Positions 43,638-52,142 of a DNA stretch of 64,000 nt are shown piece by piece. The stretch lies in contig NC_019973.1 of NCBI RefSeq assembly GCF_000230995.2, positions 4,416,001-4,480,000 on the forward strand, in the 5' to 3' direction. The notes beneath the pieces are model-generated. The model saw only the letters and a list, made by a program, of their open reading frames with translations, made no database searches and had not been told where the DNA came from. The stretch comes from Mesorhizobium australicum WSM2073 (GTDB lineage: Bacteria > Pseudomonadota > Alphaproteobacteria > Rhizobiales > Rhizobiaceae). Both the position numbers and the translations under genes were made by a program. Within the stretch, counting starts at the first letter, position 1. Each line of letters opens with the position of its first letter.

Positions 43638-44302
43638 AATCAGCCGTCGTCCTTCTCCCTGGCCTCAACCGCGACCGCGACATGATCGCGGCGCTGACCA
43701 AGATTTCCGGACAGGCGCCGGCAACCGTCTGGCAGACCGACACCGAAATTCCCGATGTCGACCTGATCGCCATCCCAGGCGGTTTTTCCTTTGGCGACTA
43801 TCTGCGCTGCGGCGCGATCGCGGCACGCATGCCGGTCATGCGGGCGGTCGCCGAAAAGGCGGCCAAGGGCGTCATGGTCATCGGCGTTTGCAACGGTTTC
43901 CAGATTCTCGTCGAGGCCGGTCTGCTGCCAGGTGCGCTGATGCGCAACACCTCGCTGAAATTCGTCTGCCGGCAGGTCAAGCTCGAGATCGCCAACGCCA
44001 ACACCATGTTCACGCGTCGCTACCAGCCGGGCCAGATCATCCGCTCGCCGGTGGCGCATCACGACGGGAATTACTTTGCCGACGCCGACACACTTGCCCG
44101 TCTCGAGGGCGAAGGCCAGGTGGTGTTCCGCTATGCCGAAGGCACCAACCCGAACGGCTCGATCAACGACATTGCCGGCATCGTCAACGAACAAGGCAAT
44201 GTGCTCGGCCTGATGCCGCATCCCGAGAATCTGATAGAAGCAGCGCATGGCGGCAATGACGGCAGAGCGCTGTTCGAAGGCGCCTTGGGCATTGCCGCTT
44301 GA
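43634..44302 (+). CDS. purQ: Phosphoribosylformylglycinamidine synthase subunit PurQ (glutaminase)
   Basis: 222 residues. Class I glutamine amidotransferase: nucleophile Cys86 in '[20 protein letters not shown]', and His196 and Glu198 in 'LMPHPENL'. Gives ammonia to PurL in FGAM synthesis. ATG 43634 overlaps the previous stop by 4 bases. Upstream open frame (from 43562) is not needed. Confidence 0.96.
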   Translation: MKSAVVLLPGLNRDRDMIAALTKISGQAPATVWQTDTEIPDVDLIAIPGGFSFGDYLRCGAIAARMPVMRAVAEKAAKGVMVIGVCNGFQILVEAGLLPGALMRNTSLKFVCRQVKLEIANANTMFTRRYQPGQIIRSPVAHHDGNYFADADTLARLEGEGQVVFRYAEGTNPNGSINDIAGIVNEQGNVLGLMPHPENLIEAAHGGNDGRALFEGALGIAA

Positions 44303-44366
44303 AGTTTGCAACCGCAACCTTAAGAATTGCGGCAATTCAAGATCATAGCGTGAGGGAGAGACGGTC

Positions 44367-45032
44367 ATGAAACTCTATTCGCGGCCGTTGTCGCCCTACT
44401 CTTCGATCGTGCGGGCGCTGGCCTATATCAAGGACGTGCCGATCAAGATCATCGCGCCGCCGCCCGGTTTTCCGATCCCCGAGGCGTTTCGCGCTATCTC
44501 GCCGATGAACCGGATTCCGGTTCTGATCACCGGCTCGGGCGAAACGATCGTCGAATCGGTGGTGATCGCCGAATATCTCGAGGAACGGTTTCCCGAACCG
44601 GCTCTGTTGCCGCCCGATTCGAAGGACCGCGCGCTGGTGCGCATGTTTGCCCGCATCGTCGATCTCGACGTACTCACACCGACGATGAAGCTTTTCGAAC
44701 TGCATTTCGTGCCGAAGCGCGACACTGCCGAGATCGACGCCCAATTCGCCCGTCTGCACCATGGGCTGGCCGCCATCGAGGCACGCATGGCGCAAGGCCC
44801 CTTCGCGCTCGGCAGCGACATCAGTTTCGCCGACGCCTGGCTGACGCCGACGCGGTTCATCTTCAACAATTTCCGCGCCATGACCGGCCGCCACGACCTG
44901 CTCGACGCCTATCCCAGATTCGATGCCTATGAGCAGATCGCTTCGCAGCATCCGGCATTGTCCAGGGTATGGGGCGAGATGACCGACGGCCTGAAGATCT
45001 CTCTGTCCGAACTCGAAATGGGTGCCGCTTGA
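44367..45032 (+). CDS. Glutathione S-transferase family protein
   Basis: 221 residues. N-terminal thioredoxin-like domain 'MKLYSRPLSPYSSIVRALAY', then the conserved 'MNRIPVLITGSGETIVESVV', and the helical C-terminal domain with 'GPFALGSDISFADAWLTPTR'. Ser residues near the N-terminus (SPYSS) could be catalytic. GGGAGA site upstream. Its TGA overlaps a TTG start of the next gene (TTGA at 45029-45032). Confidence 0.9.
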   Translation: MKLYSRPLSPYSSIVRALAYIKDVPIKIIAPPPGFPIPEAFRAISPMNRIPVLITGSGETIVESVVIAEYLEERFPEPALLPPDSKDRALVRMFARIVDLDVLTPTMKLFELHFVPKRDTAEIDAQFARLHHGLAAIEARMAQGPFALGSDISFADAWLTPTRFIFNNFRAMTGRHDLLDAYPRFDAYEQIASQHPALSRVWGEMTDGLKISLSELEMGAA

Positions 45033-45436
45033 TCAAGAACAGGACGATCGCCCTGATCGCCGTGTCAGGCTTTGCCTTGGCATCTTGCCAATCGAGCCCC
45101 AAGAGCACGCCCGTGCCGTCGGGCAAGAGCGCCGCGCTGCTCTCCATGGAACAGGTGGCGATATCGGCCCACAAATGCTGGATCGCCAGCAAGGATCCGG
45201 CCTTCAGGCAGTATCAGATGGCCAATGAACTGAACTCGTTCAGCGGCACGCCGCGCTTCCTTCTGGTGCCGGCCAAGCACTATGGCGGCAAACCGTTGCT
45301 GGTCGTGCAGGCACAGGGCAATTCAAGCCGTGTCGACGTCTTCGGACCGTTGATGAACGACCCGCTTGGCGCACGCATCAGCTCCGATGTCGCGCGCTGG
45401 CAAGCGGGCAATCCGGCCTGCGCGGCCACGGCCTGA
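45029..45436 (+). CDS. Small putative lipoprotein
   Basis: 135 residues from TTG 45029, coupled to the GST stop. Signal peptide 'IKNRTIALIAVSGFALASCQ' ends in a lipobox (LASC, Cys near residue 19), so a lipoprotein. A later region 'FRQYQMANELNSFSGTPRFL' is unfamiliar. Unknown function; probably in an operon with the GST and the membrane protein after it. Confidence 0.75.
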   Translation: MIKNRTIALIAVSGFALASCQSSPKSTPVPSGKSAALLSMEQVAISAHKCWIASKDPAFRQYQMANELNSFSGTPRFLLVPAKHYGGKPLLVVQAQGNSSRVDVFGPLMNDPLGARISSDVARWQAGNPACAATA

Positions 45437-45443
45437 GCCAGCC

Positions 45444-46085
45444 ATGGGCCGGTTCCTGCAGATCGCGGGATTATTTGTTGGCTTGATAGCGCTCGCTTTG
45501 CAGTTCTCGATCACCATTCCGGCTTCGATGGTAGCGGGCCGCGGCCTGCTCGGCTCGATCGTGTTCTATTTCAGCTTCTTCACCATCCTGACCAACATTG
45601 GCGCCGTGCTGGTCCACGCCTCGCTGTTGTCATCCGGCTTCTATGCGTGGCTGCCGGCCTTTGCCGGACCACGGATGCGCGCGGGCGTCGCGGCTTCGAT
45701 CACCCTGGTGTTCATCGTCTATGCCACGGTTCTGGCGCGGCTCTGGCAGCCGCAAGGCCTGTTCCTGCTCTGCGACATCCTGCTGCACTACGTGACGCCG
45801 GTGCTGTTCGTGCTGTGGTGGCTGATATCGGGCGCCGATGGCAGGACGCGATGGAGCGACATCTCCTGGTGGGTGCTCTATCCCATCGCCTATCTGGCCT
45901 ATGCGCTGGCGCGCGCGCCGCTGGCGGGCGAAGTGCCCTATCCCTTCCTCGATGTCGCCAGGAACGGCGTTGAGAGCGTCGCCGTGGCCGCGCTCGCCAT
46001 AACCACACTTTTCCTGGTGATATGCGTCGTCGCCGTTTTCGTCGACCACGCTATCGGGCGCCTCGGGAGCAAAGGCGCACGGTAG
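45444..46085 (+). CDS. Pr6Pr-type six-helix membrane protein
   Basis: 213 residues from ATG 45444. Six membrane helices: 'FLQIAGLFVGLIALALQFSI', 'IVFYFSFFTILTNIGAVLVH', 'GVAASITLVFIVYATVLARL', 'VTPVLFVLWWLISGADGRTR', 'SWWVLYPIAYLAYALARAPL', and the C-terminal 'VAVAALAITTLFLVICVVAV'. The pattern with 'FFTILTNI' and 'HYVTPVLFVLWW' matches the Pr6Pr/FAR-17a family. Function unknown. 7 bases after the lipoprotein stop. Confidence 0.82.
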   Translation: MGRFLQIAGLFVGLIALALQFSITIPASMVAGRGLLGSIVFYFSFFTILTNIGAVLVHASLLSSGFYAWLPAFAGPRMRAGVAASITLVFIVYATVLARLWQPQGLFLLCDILLHYVTPVLFVLWWLISGADGRTRWSDISWWVLYPIAYLAYALARAPLAGEVPYPFLDVARNGVESVAVAALAITTLFLVICVVAVFVDHAIGRLGSKGAR

Positions 46086-46093
46086 ACGGGCCG

Positions 46094-46345
46094 CTATTCC
46101 CAGAGCGGCTTGATGCCTTCGCGGTGAGCGTCGCAGCGCGAGATGCCGATGTCCTTGAGTTGATCGTCGGTCATCTCCAGCAGCGCCAGTCGGCCGCGCC
46201 GGCGCTCCAGCAGGCGGTCGATCCATTTCGCCAGCGAACTGACCACATGCACAATTCGGCCGGCGAAGCCGCGCTGCCCGGACGGGCGAGCAGGCTGACC
46301 GAGCAATTGGGTTTCCGAGTGGCGGAATGTTCCGATTGTATTCAT
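46094..46345 (-). CDS. DUF1127 family small protein
   Basis: 83 residues. C-terminal 'RLALLEMTDDQLKDIGISRC' is the DUF1127 core, preceded by basic residues 'WIDRLLERRRG'. ATG 46345 fits with a purine-rich AGAAAGAA upstream. DUF1127 proteins are small Arg-rich factors of phosphate and RNA metabolism in rhizobia. Divergent from the MocR regulator. Confidence 0.85.
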   Translation of the reverse strand: MNTIGTFRHSETQLLGQPARPSGQRGFAGRIVHVVSSLAKWIDRLLERRRGRLALLEMTDDQLKDIGISRCDAHREGIKPLWE

Positions 46346-46365
46346 TTTCTTTCTGCCAAATGTCA

Positions 46366-46427
46366 ATTGCACCCTCGGTTGGGTGCATTGCCGGTATGTA
46401 TTGACTCCCAAAACGGTGCAATATAGA
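46366..46427. promoter_or_regulatory. MocR-like promoter with three TGCACC/GGTGCA half sites
   Basis: Between the divergent DUF1127 and MocR genes lie ATTGCACCC (46366-46374), GGGTGCATT (46381-46389) and GGTGCAAT (46415-46422). A -35-like TTGACT (46401-46406) and a -10-like TATAGA (46422-46427) flank the third site. This resembles a MocR/GntR autoregulatory operator; inference from sequence only. Confidence 0.5.
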
Positions 46428-46438
46428 AAATTGTCACC

Positions 46439-47848
46439 ATGACAAATTGGATTCCAGATCTCACCGGTTCAGGCCCGCTGTATCAGCGTCTCGCGGATTC
46501 CATCGAGGCGGATATCGATCGAGGAGTGATCGGCGCGGGGGCAAAACTGCCGCCACAGCGCGACCTTGCCTACGACATCGGTGCCACGGTCGGCACCGTC
46601 GGGCGGGCCTATCAATTGCTGCGCGAGCGCGGTCTCGTCAGCGGCGAAGTCGGACGCGGGACCTATGTGCTTAGCCAGAACATCGGGGTTACGAAGCCGG
46701 AGGCGCCCGACACCAGCGTGGAGGGCACGCGCTATGTCGATGCCCCCAAGGGCAAGTTGCGGTTCGACAGCACGGCAGCCCCTGATATCGGCCAGGGCGC
46801 CGTTGTAGCCGACGTCCTGTCGCGCACCGCACAGGACCATCCGCATGAGATCTCAAGTTACACGCGCGACTTCCCGGATCGCTGGTACGAAGCCGGCGCC
46901 CGCTGGCTGTCCCGGAATGCCTTCCGGCCAACGATCGATACAATCGTGCCTACCCTCGGTACCCACGCCGCGGTGATGGCCGCGATCGCGGCCCTGACCA
47001 CGCCCGGCGACTATGTCGCCTTCGAGCACCTCACCTACTCCCAGATTTCCCGCAGCGCCGGCCTGATCGGCCGGCGCACCGCGCTGGTTGCCTCGGACGA
47101 TGAAGGCCTCGATCCGGCGGATTTCGAACGCGTCTGCGCGCAAAAGCACCCCAAGATGATCTTCCTGATACCGACGGCGCAGAATCCGACCCTGTTGACC
47201 TTGTCGTCGGCGCGACGCGAGGCGATCGCGCGTATCGCCCGTGATTACAACGTCATCCTGATCGAGGATGACCTCTACGGCCATTTGACCGACGACCCGA
47301 CACCGCTGCTTGCCGAATTCGCGCCCGAGCGCACCATCATCGCCGGCGGCCTGTCGAAGTCGGTCGCCGCCGGACTGCGCGGCGGCTGGCTCTCCTGCCC
47401 GCCCGCTTATCGCCATCGCATCCGGGTCGCCCACAAGATGATGACGGGCGGCATGCCATTCCTGCTGGCGGAGGTGAATGCCCGGCTGGTGCTTTCCGGC
47501 CAGGCCAGCGAAATCCGCAAGCGCAGCATCGCGGAGATCAGCGCCCGCATGTCCATAGTGCGCGAAAGTTTGGCGGGCTTCTCATTCAGATCGCACGACA
47601 AGGTGCCGTTCGTCTGGCTCACCCTGCCCGATCCCTGGCTTTCCGGCACGTTCAAGAATGCCTGCCTGGAGCATGGCGTGCTGATCGACGATGAGGATGA
47701 ATTCAAGGCGGGGCGCTCGGAGCGGGTTTTCCATGGGGTGCGCTTCGGTGTTTCGCAGCCGAGCGGGCGCGAGGGTGTTGCCGGCGGCGTCGCGGTGATC
47801 AGGCGGCTGCTGGACGAGGGCCGCGCGGGCTACGACAGTTTTTCCTGA
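46439..47848 (+). CDS. MocR-type regulator (GntR winged helix fused to aminotransferase domain)
   Basis: 469 residues. N-terminal GntR winged helix ('PLYQRLADSIEADIDRGVIG', 'LPPQRDLAYDIGATVGTVGR', 'GEVGRGTYVL') followed by a class I aminotransferase domain ('TLGTHAAVMAAIAAL', 'IPTAQNPTLLTLS', 'VILIEDDLYGHL', PLP Lys in 'IIAGGLSKSVAAGLRGGWLS'). MocR regulators bind PLP or an amino compound and control transport or metabolism genes. Divergent from DUF1127. The ATG lies about 11 bases after the -10-like element, so the mRNA may be almost leaderless. Confidence 0.92.
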   Translation: MTNWIPDLTGSGPLYQRLADSIEADIDRGVIGAGAKLPPQRDLAYDIGATVGTVGRAYQLLRERGLVSGEVGRGTYVLSQNIGVTKPEAPDTSVEGTRYVDAPKGKLRFDSTAAPDIGQGAVVADVLSRTAQDHPHEISSYTRDFPDRWYEAGARWLSRNAFRPTIDTIVPTLGTHAAVMAAIAALTTPGDYVAFEHLTYSQISRSAGLIGRRTALVASDDEGLDPADFERVCAQKHPKMIFLIPTAQNPTLLTLSSARREAIARIARDYNVILIEDDLYGHLTDDPTPLLAEFAPERTIIAGGLSKSVAAGLRGGWLSCPPAYRHRIRVAHKMMTGGMPFLLAEVNARLVLSGQASEIRKRSIAEISARMSIVRESLAGFSFRSHDKVPFVWLTLPDPWLSGTFKNACLEHGVLIDDEDEFKAGRSERVFHGVRFGVSQPSGREGVAGGVAVIRRLLDEGRAGYDSFS

Positions 47849-47923
47849 ACCGTTCGCGGCCACCCGCCCTGCTGCCTCGAGACGTCGACTTGCGACACTG
47901 GACTTGTCAGAACCAGACCCGGA

Positions 47924-48088
47924 TCAACCTTCGGCCTTGAAGTTCTTGGCTTCCTTCTCGGCTTTTTCCTTGCCGTGCTTCTCAGCCAATTCCTTGGCCT
48001 GCCGCGGCGAAACGTCGGTGGTCTCCGCGATATGGAGAGCTTCCTTGTCCGAGAGGCGATTGTCGTTCTTGCCTTGCTTGGTAGCCAT
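47924..48088 (-). CDS. Small charged protein
   Basis: 54 residues: 'MATKQGKNDNRLSDKEALHI' and 'DVSPRQAKELAEKHGKEKAE'. Highly charged and helical, ending KNFKAEG. GAGGAGAC lies upstream of ATG 48088, so the start is well supported. It resembles the short rhizobial stress-related proteins (DUF3606-like helix) but I cannot name the family firmly. Confidence 0.6.
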   Translation of the reverse strand: MATKQGKNDNRLSDKEALHIAETTDVSPRQAKELAEKHGKEKAEKEAKNFKAEG

Positions 48089-48325
48089 GATTCTGTCTCC
48101 TCGGTGATAGGGACCTAACGACCGGGGCATCGGAGCGTTCCCCATTTTGGTTTTGCGGGGACTTGAAAGCTGGGTGGACGCCTTTCGCTGCTCACCAAAA
48201 GGCCTGCCGCGATCTATCGCCCTGTTGCTTTCTGCCTTTTTCCTCAGCCGACGGGTGTATCGACCGCAAGGCTTGCGATAAGAGGAGACTCAAAATCCCT
48301 GCTCCATGGACATAAATCGCCGCCC

Positions 48326-50557
48326 ATGACCACTTCCAATTCCGTCCCGATCACATCAGACCTCATCGCCTCGCATGGGCTGAAGCCCGATGAGTATCAG
48401 CGCATATTGGACCTGGTCGGTCGCGAGCCGAGCTTCACCGAACTCGGCATCTTCTCGGCGATGTGGAACGAGCACTGCTCCTACAAATCCTCGAAGAAAT
48501 GGCTGCGCACCTTGCCGACCACCGGCCCGCAAGTCATCCAGGGCCCGGGCGAGAATGCCGGCGTGGTCGACATCGGTGACGGCGACTGCGTCGTCTTCAA
48601 GATGGAAAGCCACAACCATCCCTCCTTCATCGAGCCCTACCAGGGTGCGGCGACGGGCGTCGGCGGCATCTTGCGCGACGTCTTCACCATGGGCGCGCGG
48701 CCGATCGCGGCGATGAACGCGCTGCGCTTCGGCGCGCCCGACCATCCCAAGACCAGGCATCTGGTCGCGGGCGTGGTTTCCGGCGTCGGCGGCTACGGCA
48801 ATGCCTTCGGCGTGCCGACGGTCGGCGGCGAGGTCAATTTCGACGCCCGCTACAACGGCAACATCCTGGTCAATGCCTTTGCCGCGGGCCTTGCCAAGAC
48901 CGATGCCATCTTCCTGTCCGAGGCAAAGGGCGTCGGCCTGCCGGTCGTCTATCTGGGCGCCAAGACCGGCCGCGACGGCGTCGGCGGCGCCACCATGGCC
49001 TCGGCCGAATTCGACGACAAGATCGACGAGAAGCGCCCGACCGTGCAGGTCGGCGATCCCTTCACCGAAAAATGCCTGCTGGAGGCCTCTCTCGAACTGA
49101 TGGCTTCGGGCGCCGTGATCGCCATCCAGGACATGGGTGCTGCCGGCCTCACCTGTTCGGCGGTCGAAATGGGCGCCAAGGGCGACCTCGGCATCGAACT
49201 CGACCTCGACAAGGTGCCGGTGCGCGAGGAGCGCATGAGCGCCTACGAGATGATGCTGTCGGAAAGCCAGGAGCGCATGCTGATGGTGCTGCGCCCTGAA
49301 AAAGAGAAGGAGGCCGAGGCGATCTTTCACAAATGGGGCCTCGACTTCGCCATCGTCGGCAAGACCACCGACGATCTGCGCTTCCGCGTGCGGCACCAGG
49401 GGAACGAGGTCGCCAACCTGCCGATCAAGGATCTCGGCGACAAGGCTCCCGAATACGATCGCCCTTGGGTCGAGCCGAAGAAGCCGGCGCCGCTTGCCGC
49501 CAACGATATCCCGCAGGCCGACCTCGCCGATGCGCTGCTGAAGCTGCTTGGCGGACCGGACCTGTCTTCGCGCCGCTGGGTGTGGGAACAGTACGACACG
49601 CTGATCCAGGGTAATTCGCTGCAGCTTCCGGGCGGTGATGCCGGCGTGGTGCGGGTCGAGGGCCATCCGACCAAGGCGCTGGCCTTCTCCTCCGATGTGA
49701 CGCCGCGCTATTGCGAAGCCGACCCCTACGAGGGCGGCAAGCAGGCGGTGGCCGAATGCTGGCGCAACCTGACTGCCACCGGCGCGCTGCCGCTCGCCGC
49801 TACCGACAATCTCAATTTCGGCAATCCCGAACGGCCAGAGATCATGGGCCAACTGGTCGGCGCGGTGAAAGGCATCGGCGACGCCTGCCGGGCGCTTGGT
49901 TTCCCGATCGTGTCGGGCAATGTCTCGCTCTACAACGAGACCAACGGCCGGGGCATCCTGCCGACACCGACCATCGGCGGCGTCGGCCTGATATCAGACT
50001 GGTCGAAGATGGCGCGGATCGGTTTCGCCGCGGAAGGCCAGATGATCCTGCTGGTCGGCGCACCGGCTTCCTGGGGAACGCATCTTGGCCAGTCCGTCTA
50101 TTTCAGGGATATCCACGGCCGCAGCGACGGCCCGCCGCCGCCGGTCGACCTCGACCACGAGAAGCGCGTCGGCGACCACGTACGCTCGTTGATCGCTGCC
50201 GGCATCGTCACGGCCGCGCATGACGTCTCCGATGGCGGCATTGCGGTGGCGCTGGCCGAAATGGCGATGGCGTCGGGCATCGGCGCGACCGTTCCCGGGC
50301 TTGTCGGTACCGATCCGATCCCGGTCTGGTTCGGCGAAGACCAGGGCCGCTATCTCCTGACGTTGTCGATCGATCCGCATGGCGATGAATGGGACGCCAT
50401 CCGCAAGCAGCAGGGCGAACTCGGCATTTTCGCGCCGTGGATCGGCTCGACCGGCGGCGCCGCGTTGAAGCTCGGCGATGCCAGGGCAATCCCGGTCAGC
50501 GACTTGACCGCCGCCCATGAAGGCTGGTTCCCGCGCTTCATGGATCAGGCCAGTTGA
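48326..50557 (+). CDS. purL: Phosphoribosylformylglycinamidine synthase subunit PurL
   Basis: 743 residues, the small (PurSQL-type) form. Makes FGAM from FGAR using ATP and ammonia from PurQ. Motifs: '[20 protein letters not shown]', '[20 protein letters not shown]', '[20 protein letters not shown]', '[20 protein letters not shown]'. 4 kb after purQ but no longer in the same operon. The 237 bases upstream hold its promoter and no gene. Confidence 0.97.
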   Translation: MTTSNSVPITSDLIASHGLKPDEYQRILDLVGREPSFTELGIFSAMWNEHCSYKSSKKWLRTLPTTGPQVIQGPGENAGVVDIGDGDCVVFKMESHNHPSFIEPYQGAATGVGGILRDVFTMGARPIAAMNALRFGAPDHPKTRHLVAGVVSGVGGYGNAFGVPTVGGEVNFDARYNGNILVNAFAAGLAKTDAIFLSEAKGVGLPVVYLGAKTGRDGVGGATMASAEFDDKIDEKRPTVQVGDPFTEKCLLEASLELMASGAVIAIQDMGAAGLTCSAVEMGAKGDLGIELDLDKVPVREERMSAYEMMLSESQERMLMVLRPEKEKEAEAIFHKWGLDFAIVGKTTDDLRFRVRHQGNEVANLPIKDLGDKAPEYDRPWVEPKKPAPLAANDIPQADLADALLKLLGGPDLSSRRWVWEQYDTLIQGNSLQLPGGDAGVVRVEGHPTKALAFSSDVTPRYCEADPYEGGKQAVAECWRNLTATGALPLAATDNLNFGNPERPEIMGQLVGAVKGIGDACRALGFPIVSGNVSLYNETNGRGILPTPTIGGVGLISDWSKMARIGFAAEGQMILLVGAPASWGTHLGQSVYFRDIHGRSDGPPPPVDLDHEKRVGDHVRSLIAAGIVTAAHDVSDGGIAVALAEMAMASGIGATVPGLVGTDPIPVWFGEDQGRYLLTLSIDPHGDEWDAIRKQQGELGIFAPWIGSTGGAALKLGDARAIPVSDLTAAHEGWFPRFMDQAS

Positions 50558-50637
50558 CCAGGGCATGATCCCGAAAGGTGGAAACCGGTTTTCTTGGACA
50601 AAGGGAAAACCGTTTTGTCCAGAGATCCTGCTCAATC
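50558..50637. repeat. RIME-like intergenic repeat
   Basis: The stretch GGGCATGATCCCGAAAGGTG, then AAACCGGTTTTCTTGGAC, AAAACCGTTTTGTCCAG and ATCCTGCTC is a member of the repeat family with GCATGATCCCGAAAA...AACCGGTTTTC...ATCATGC found in many rhizobial genomes. It lies directly after purL and runs into the 5' end of the next open frame. Confidence 0.8.
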
Positions 50638-51152
50638 ATAAGAAACTGGCCGTCCGGGCGCTGCTTGCAGTCGTCTTCTGGCCGTCGCTGTTCTTCTTCT
50701 GGTGCCTCGGGCCGTTCGTCTTCTTCCTGCTCTCGACGACATCGAGCGAGGTTTGCCCCAGGCTGGAAACGCGCGGAGAATTCCTCGCCGCGGCCAACGG
50801 CACGCTTCCCATGCTTGTCCTGCAGAACCTCATCTATGCGGTTCCGATCATCTGCCTGCTGCTTTGGAACCGGCTTCTGCCGGACGAGGCGCGGACGAGA
50901 CACGTCGTCACCTGCATCAAGCTTTTCGCCGTCTCGGCCGTTTTGGGGGCCTTGTGGGAGTACGGCTCTTCGCTTGTCTGCGATGGTTACGGCCAGCCGT
51001 TCTTCTCGCCCGCCTGGCGAATGACCAGCTATCTGCCGATCGCCAACATGGCGATCAACCTCCCGCTCTACGTGCTGGTCTTCAGCCTTGGCCGCGCCTT
51101 CTCGATGCGCGAGGATGAGCCGGCGCAGGGGCCGGGTGAACCCATCGCCTGA
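50565..51152 (+). CDS. Membrane protein whose start falls inside a repeat
   Basis: 195 residues if started at ATG 50565, which lies in the intergenic repeat; residues 1-22 are repeat-derived. The rest is clearly membrane protein: 'AVVFWPSLFFFWCLGPFVFF', 'LVLQNLIYAVPIICLLLW', 'FAVSAVLGALWEYGSSLVCD', 'NMAINLPLYVLVFSLGRAFS'. No in-frame ATG, GTG or TTG lies between the repeat and the first helix, so the original start was probably lost or replaced when the repeat arrived. Family unknown. Confidence 0.6.
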   Translation: MIPKGGNRFSWTKGKPFCPEILLNHKKLAVRALLAVVFWPSLFFFWCLGPFVFFLLSTTSSEVCPRLETRGEFLAAANGTLPMLVLQNLIYAVPIICLLLWNRLLPDEARTRHVVTCIKLFAVSAVLGALWEYGSSLVCDGYGQPFFSPAWRMTSYLPIANMAINLPLYVLVFSLGRAFSMREDEPAQGPGEPIA

Positions 51153-51274
51153 ACACCAACAGAACGGACACCGGACAGAACCGCTTCAATCCGGATTGGA
51201 AAGGCTTTAGGCTTGCCCGACTCTCATCACATGGGCCGCCGCGCCGCCGCCCTTCCGAAACAGGAATTTCCGCA

Positions 51275-51508
51275 ATGGCAATGGACGCCCACGACATCGA
51301 AAAACTGATCAAGGACGGCATACCGGATGCCCGTGTGACGATTCGCGACCTCGCCGGTGACGGCGACCATTACGCCGCTGAGGTCGTGGCCGAAAGCTTT
51401 CGCGGAAAAAGCCGCGTCCAGCAGCATCAGATGGTCTATGACGCGCTGAAGGGCAATATGGGCGGCGTGCTGCACGCGCTGGCGCTGCAGACCAGCGTTC
51501 CCGACTGA
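51275..51508 (+). CDS. bolA: BolA family protein
   Basis: 77 residues: '[20 protein letters not shown]', '[20 protein letters not shown]', '[20 protein letters not shown]'. The C-terminal helix-turn with a conserved His is BolA-like. BolA proteins bind monothiol glutaredoxins at a shared Fe-S cluster; the grxD gene lies 150 bases downstream, as often in alphaproteobacteria. ATG 51281 is the alternative start. Confidence 0.9.
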   Translation: MAMDAHDIEKLIKDGIPDARVTIRDLAGDGDHYAAEVVAESFRGKSRVQQHQMVYDALKGNMGGVLHALALQTSVPD

Positions 51509-51659
51509 GGCGTTTCCACCCGACACGCTTGGCCCAAAGCCGCCCATTCTTTGCGCCATTCGGGTGATGGCATGGCTAAAGTCTTGTTTCGGGCAACCTA
51601 TGGGTTTATTTGAGGGACATGTTTCGAGCCTGACTCCCACAGGCGTGAAAGGATATTCC

Positions 51660-51995
51660 ATGAGCGGCATCAACGACTACATCGACAATGAAGTGAAGGG
51701 CAACGACGTCGTCCTTTTCATGAAGGGCACGCCCGGCTTCCCGCAATGCGGATTTTCCGGCCAGGTCGTCCAGATCCTCGACTATATCGGCGCCGACTAC
51801 AAAGGCGTGAACGTTCTGGACTCCGCCGAACTGCGCCAGGGCATCAAGGACTATTCCAACTGGCCGACGATCCCGCAGCTCTACGTCAAGGGCGAATTCG
51901 TCGGCGGCTGCGATATCATCCGCGAAATGTTCCAGGCCGGCGAATTGCAGACCTTTCTGGTCGAGAAGGGCGTGAGCGTCAAAGGCGCCGCCTGA
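51660..51995 (+). CDS. grxD: Monothiol glutaredoxin, Grx4 type
   Basis: 111 residues from ATG 51660. CGFS active site: '[20 protein letters not shown]' (Cys30). C-terminal '[20 protein letters not shown]' and '[12 protein letters not shown]' bind glutathione. Works with BolA in Fe-S cluster transfer and iron sensing. The longer frame from 51564 adds residues before the fold and is rejected. GC-rich hairpin plus T run follows (52098-52125). Confidence 0.95.
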   Translation: MSGINDYIDNEVKGNDVVLFMKGTPGFPQCGFSGQVVQILDYIGADYKGVNVLDSAELRQGIKDYSNWPTIPQLYVKGEFVGGCDIIREMFQAGELQTFLVEKGVSVKGAA

Positions 51996-52005
51996 CTTCA
52001 GTTTT

Positions 52006-52029
52006 GGGCGTGTCGGTATCGACATGCCC
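52006..52029 (+). terminator. First hairpin after grxD
   Basis: GGGCGTGTC / GACATGCCC with one G-T wobble, 10 bases after the grxD stop. No T run; probably assists the terminator at 52098. Confidence 0.4.
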
Positions 52030-52097
52030 AAGCCACCGGGGCGGCCCCACCTCGGCAATTTTACAAGCCCGGATCCCGGGACCAGGACGAGCCAAAT

Positions 52098-52125
52098 GCG
52101 CCGGCCCGCCGGCGCGTTTTCGTTT
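52098..52125 (+). terminator. Intrinsic terminator upstream of the MFS gene
   Basis: 7-bp GC stem GCGCCGG / CCGGCGC around a CCCG loop, then GTTTTCGTTT. Ends grxD transcription 20 bases before the MFS start. Confidence 0.75.
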
Positions 52126-52142
52126 GAGAGATCGGACTTGCC

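Noticed and set aside
48356..49852. 498-codon minus-strand open frame
   Set aside because: Antisense to purL; biased only by the purL codon pattern.
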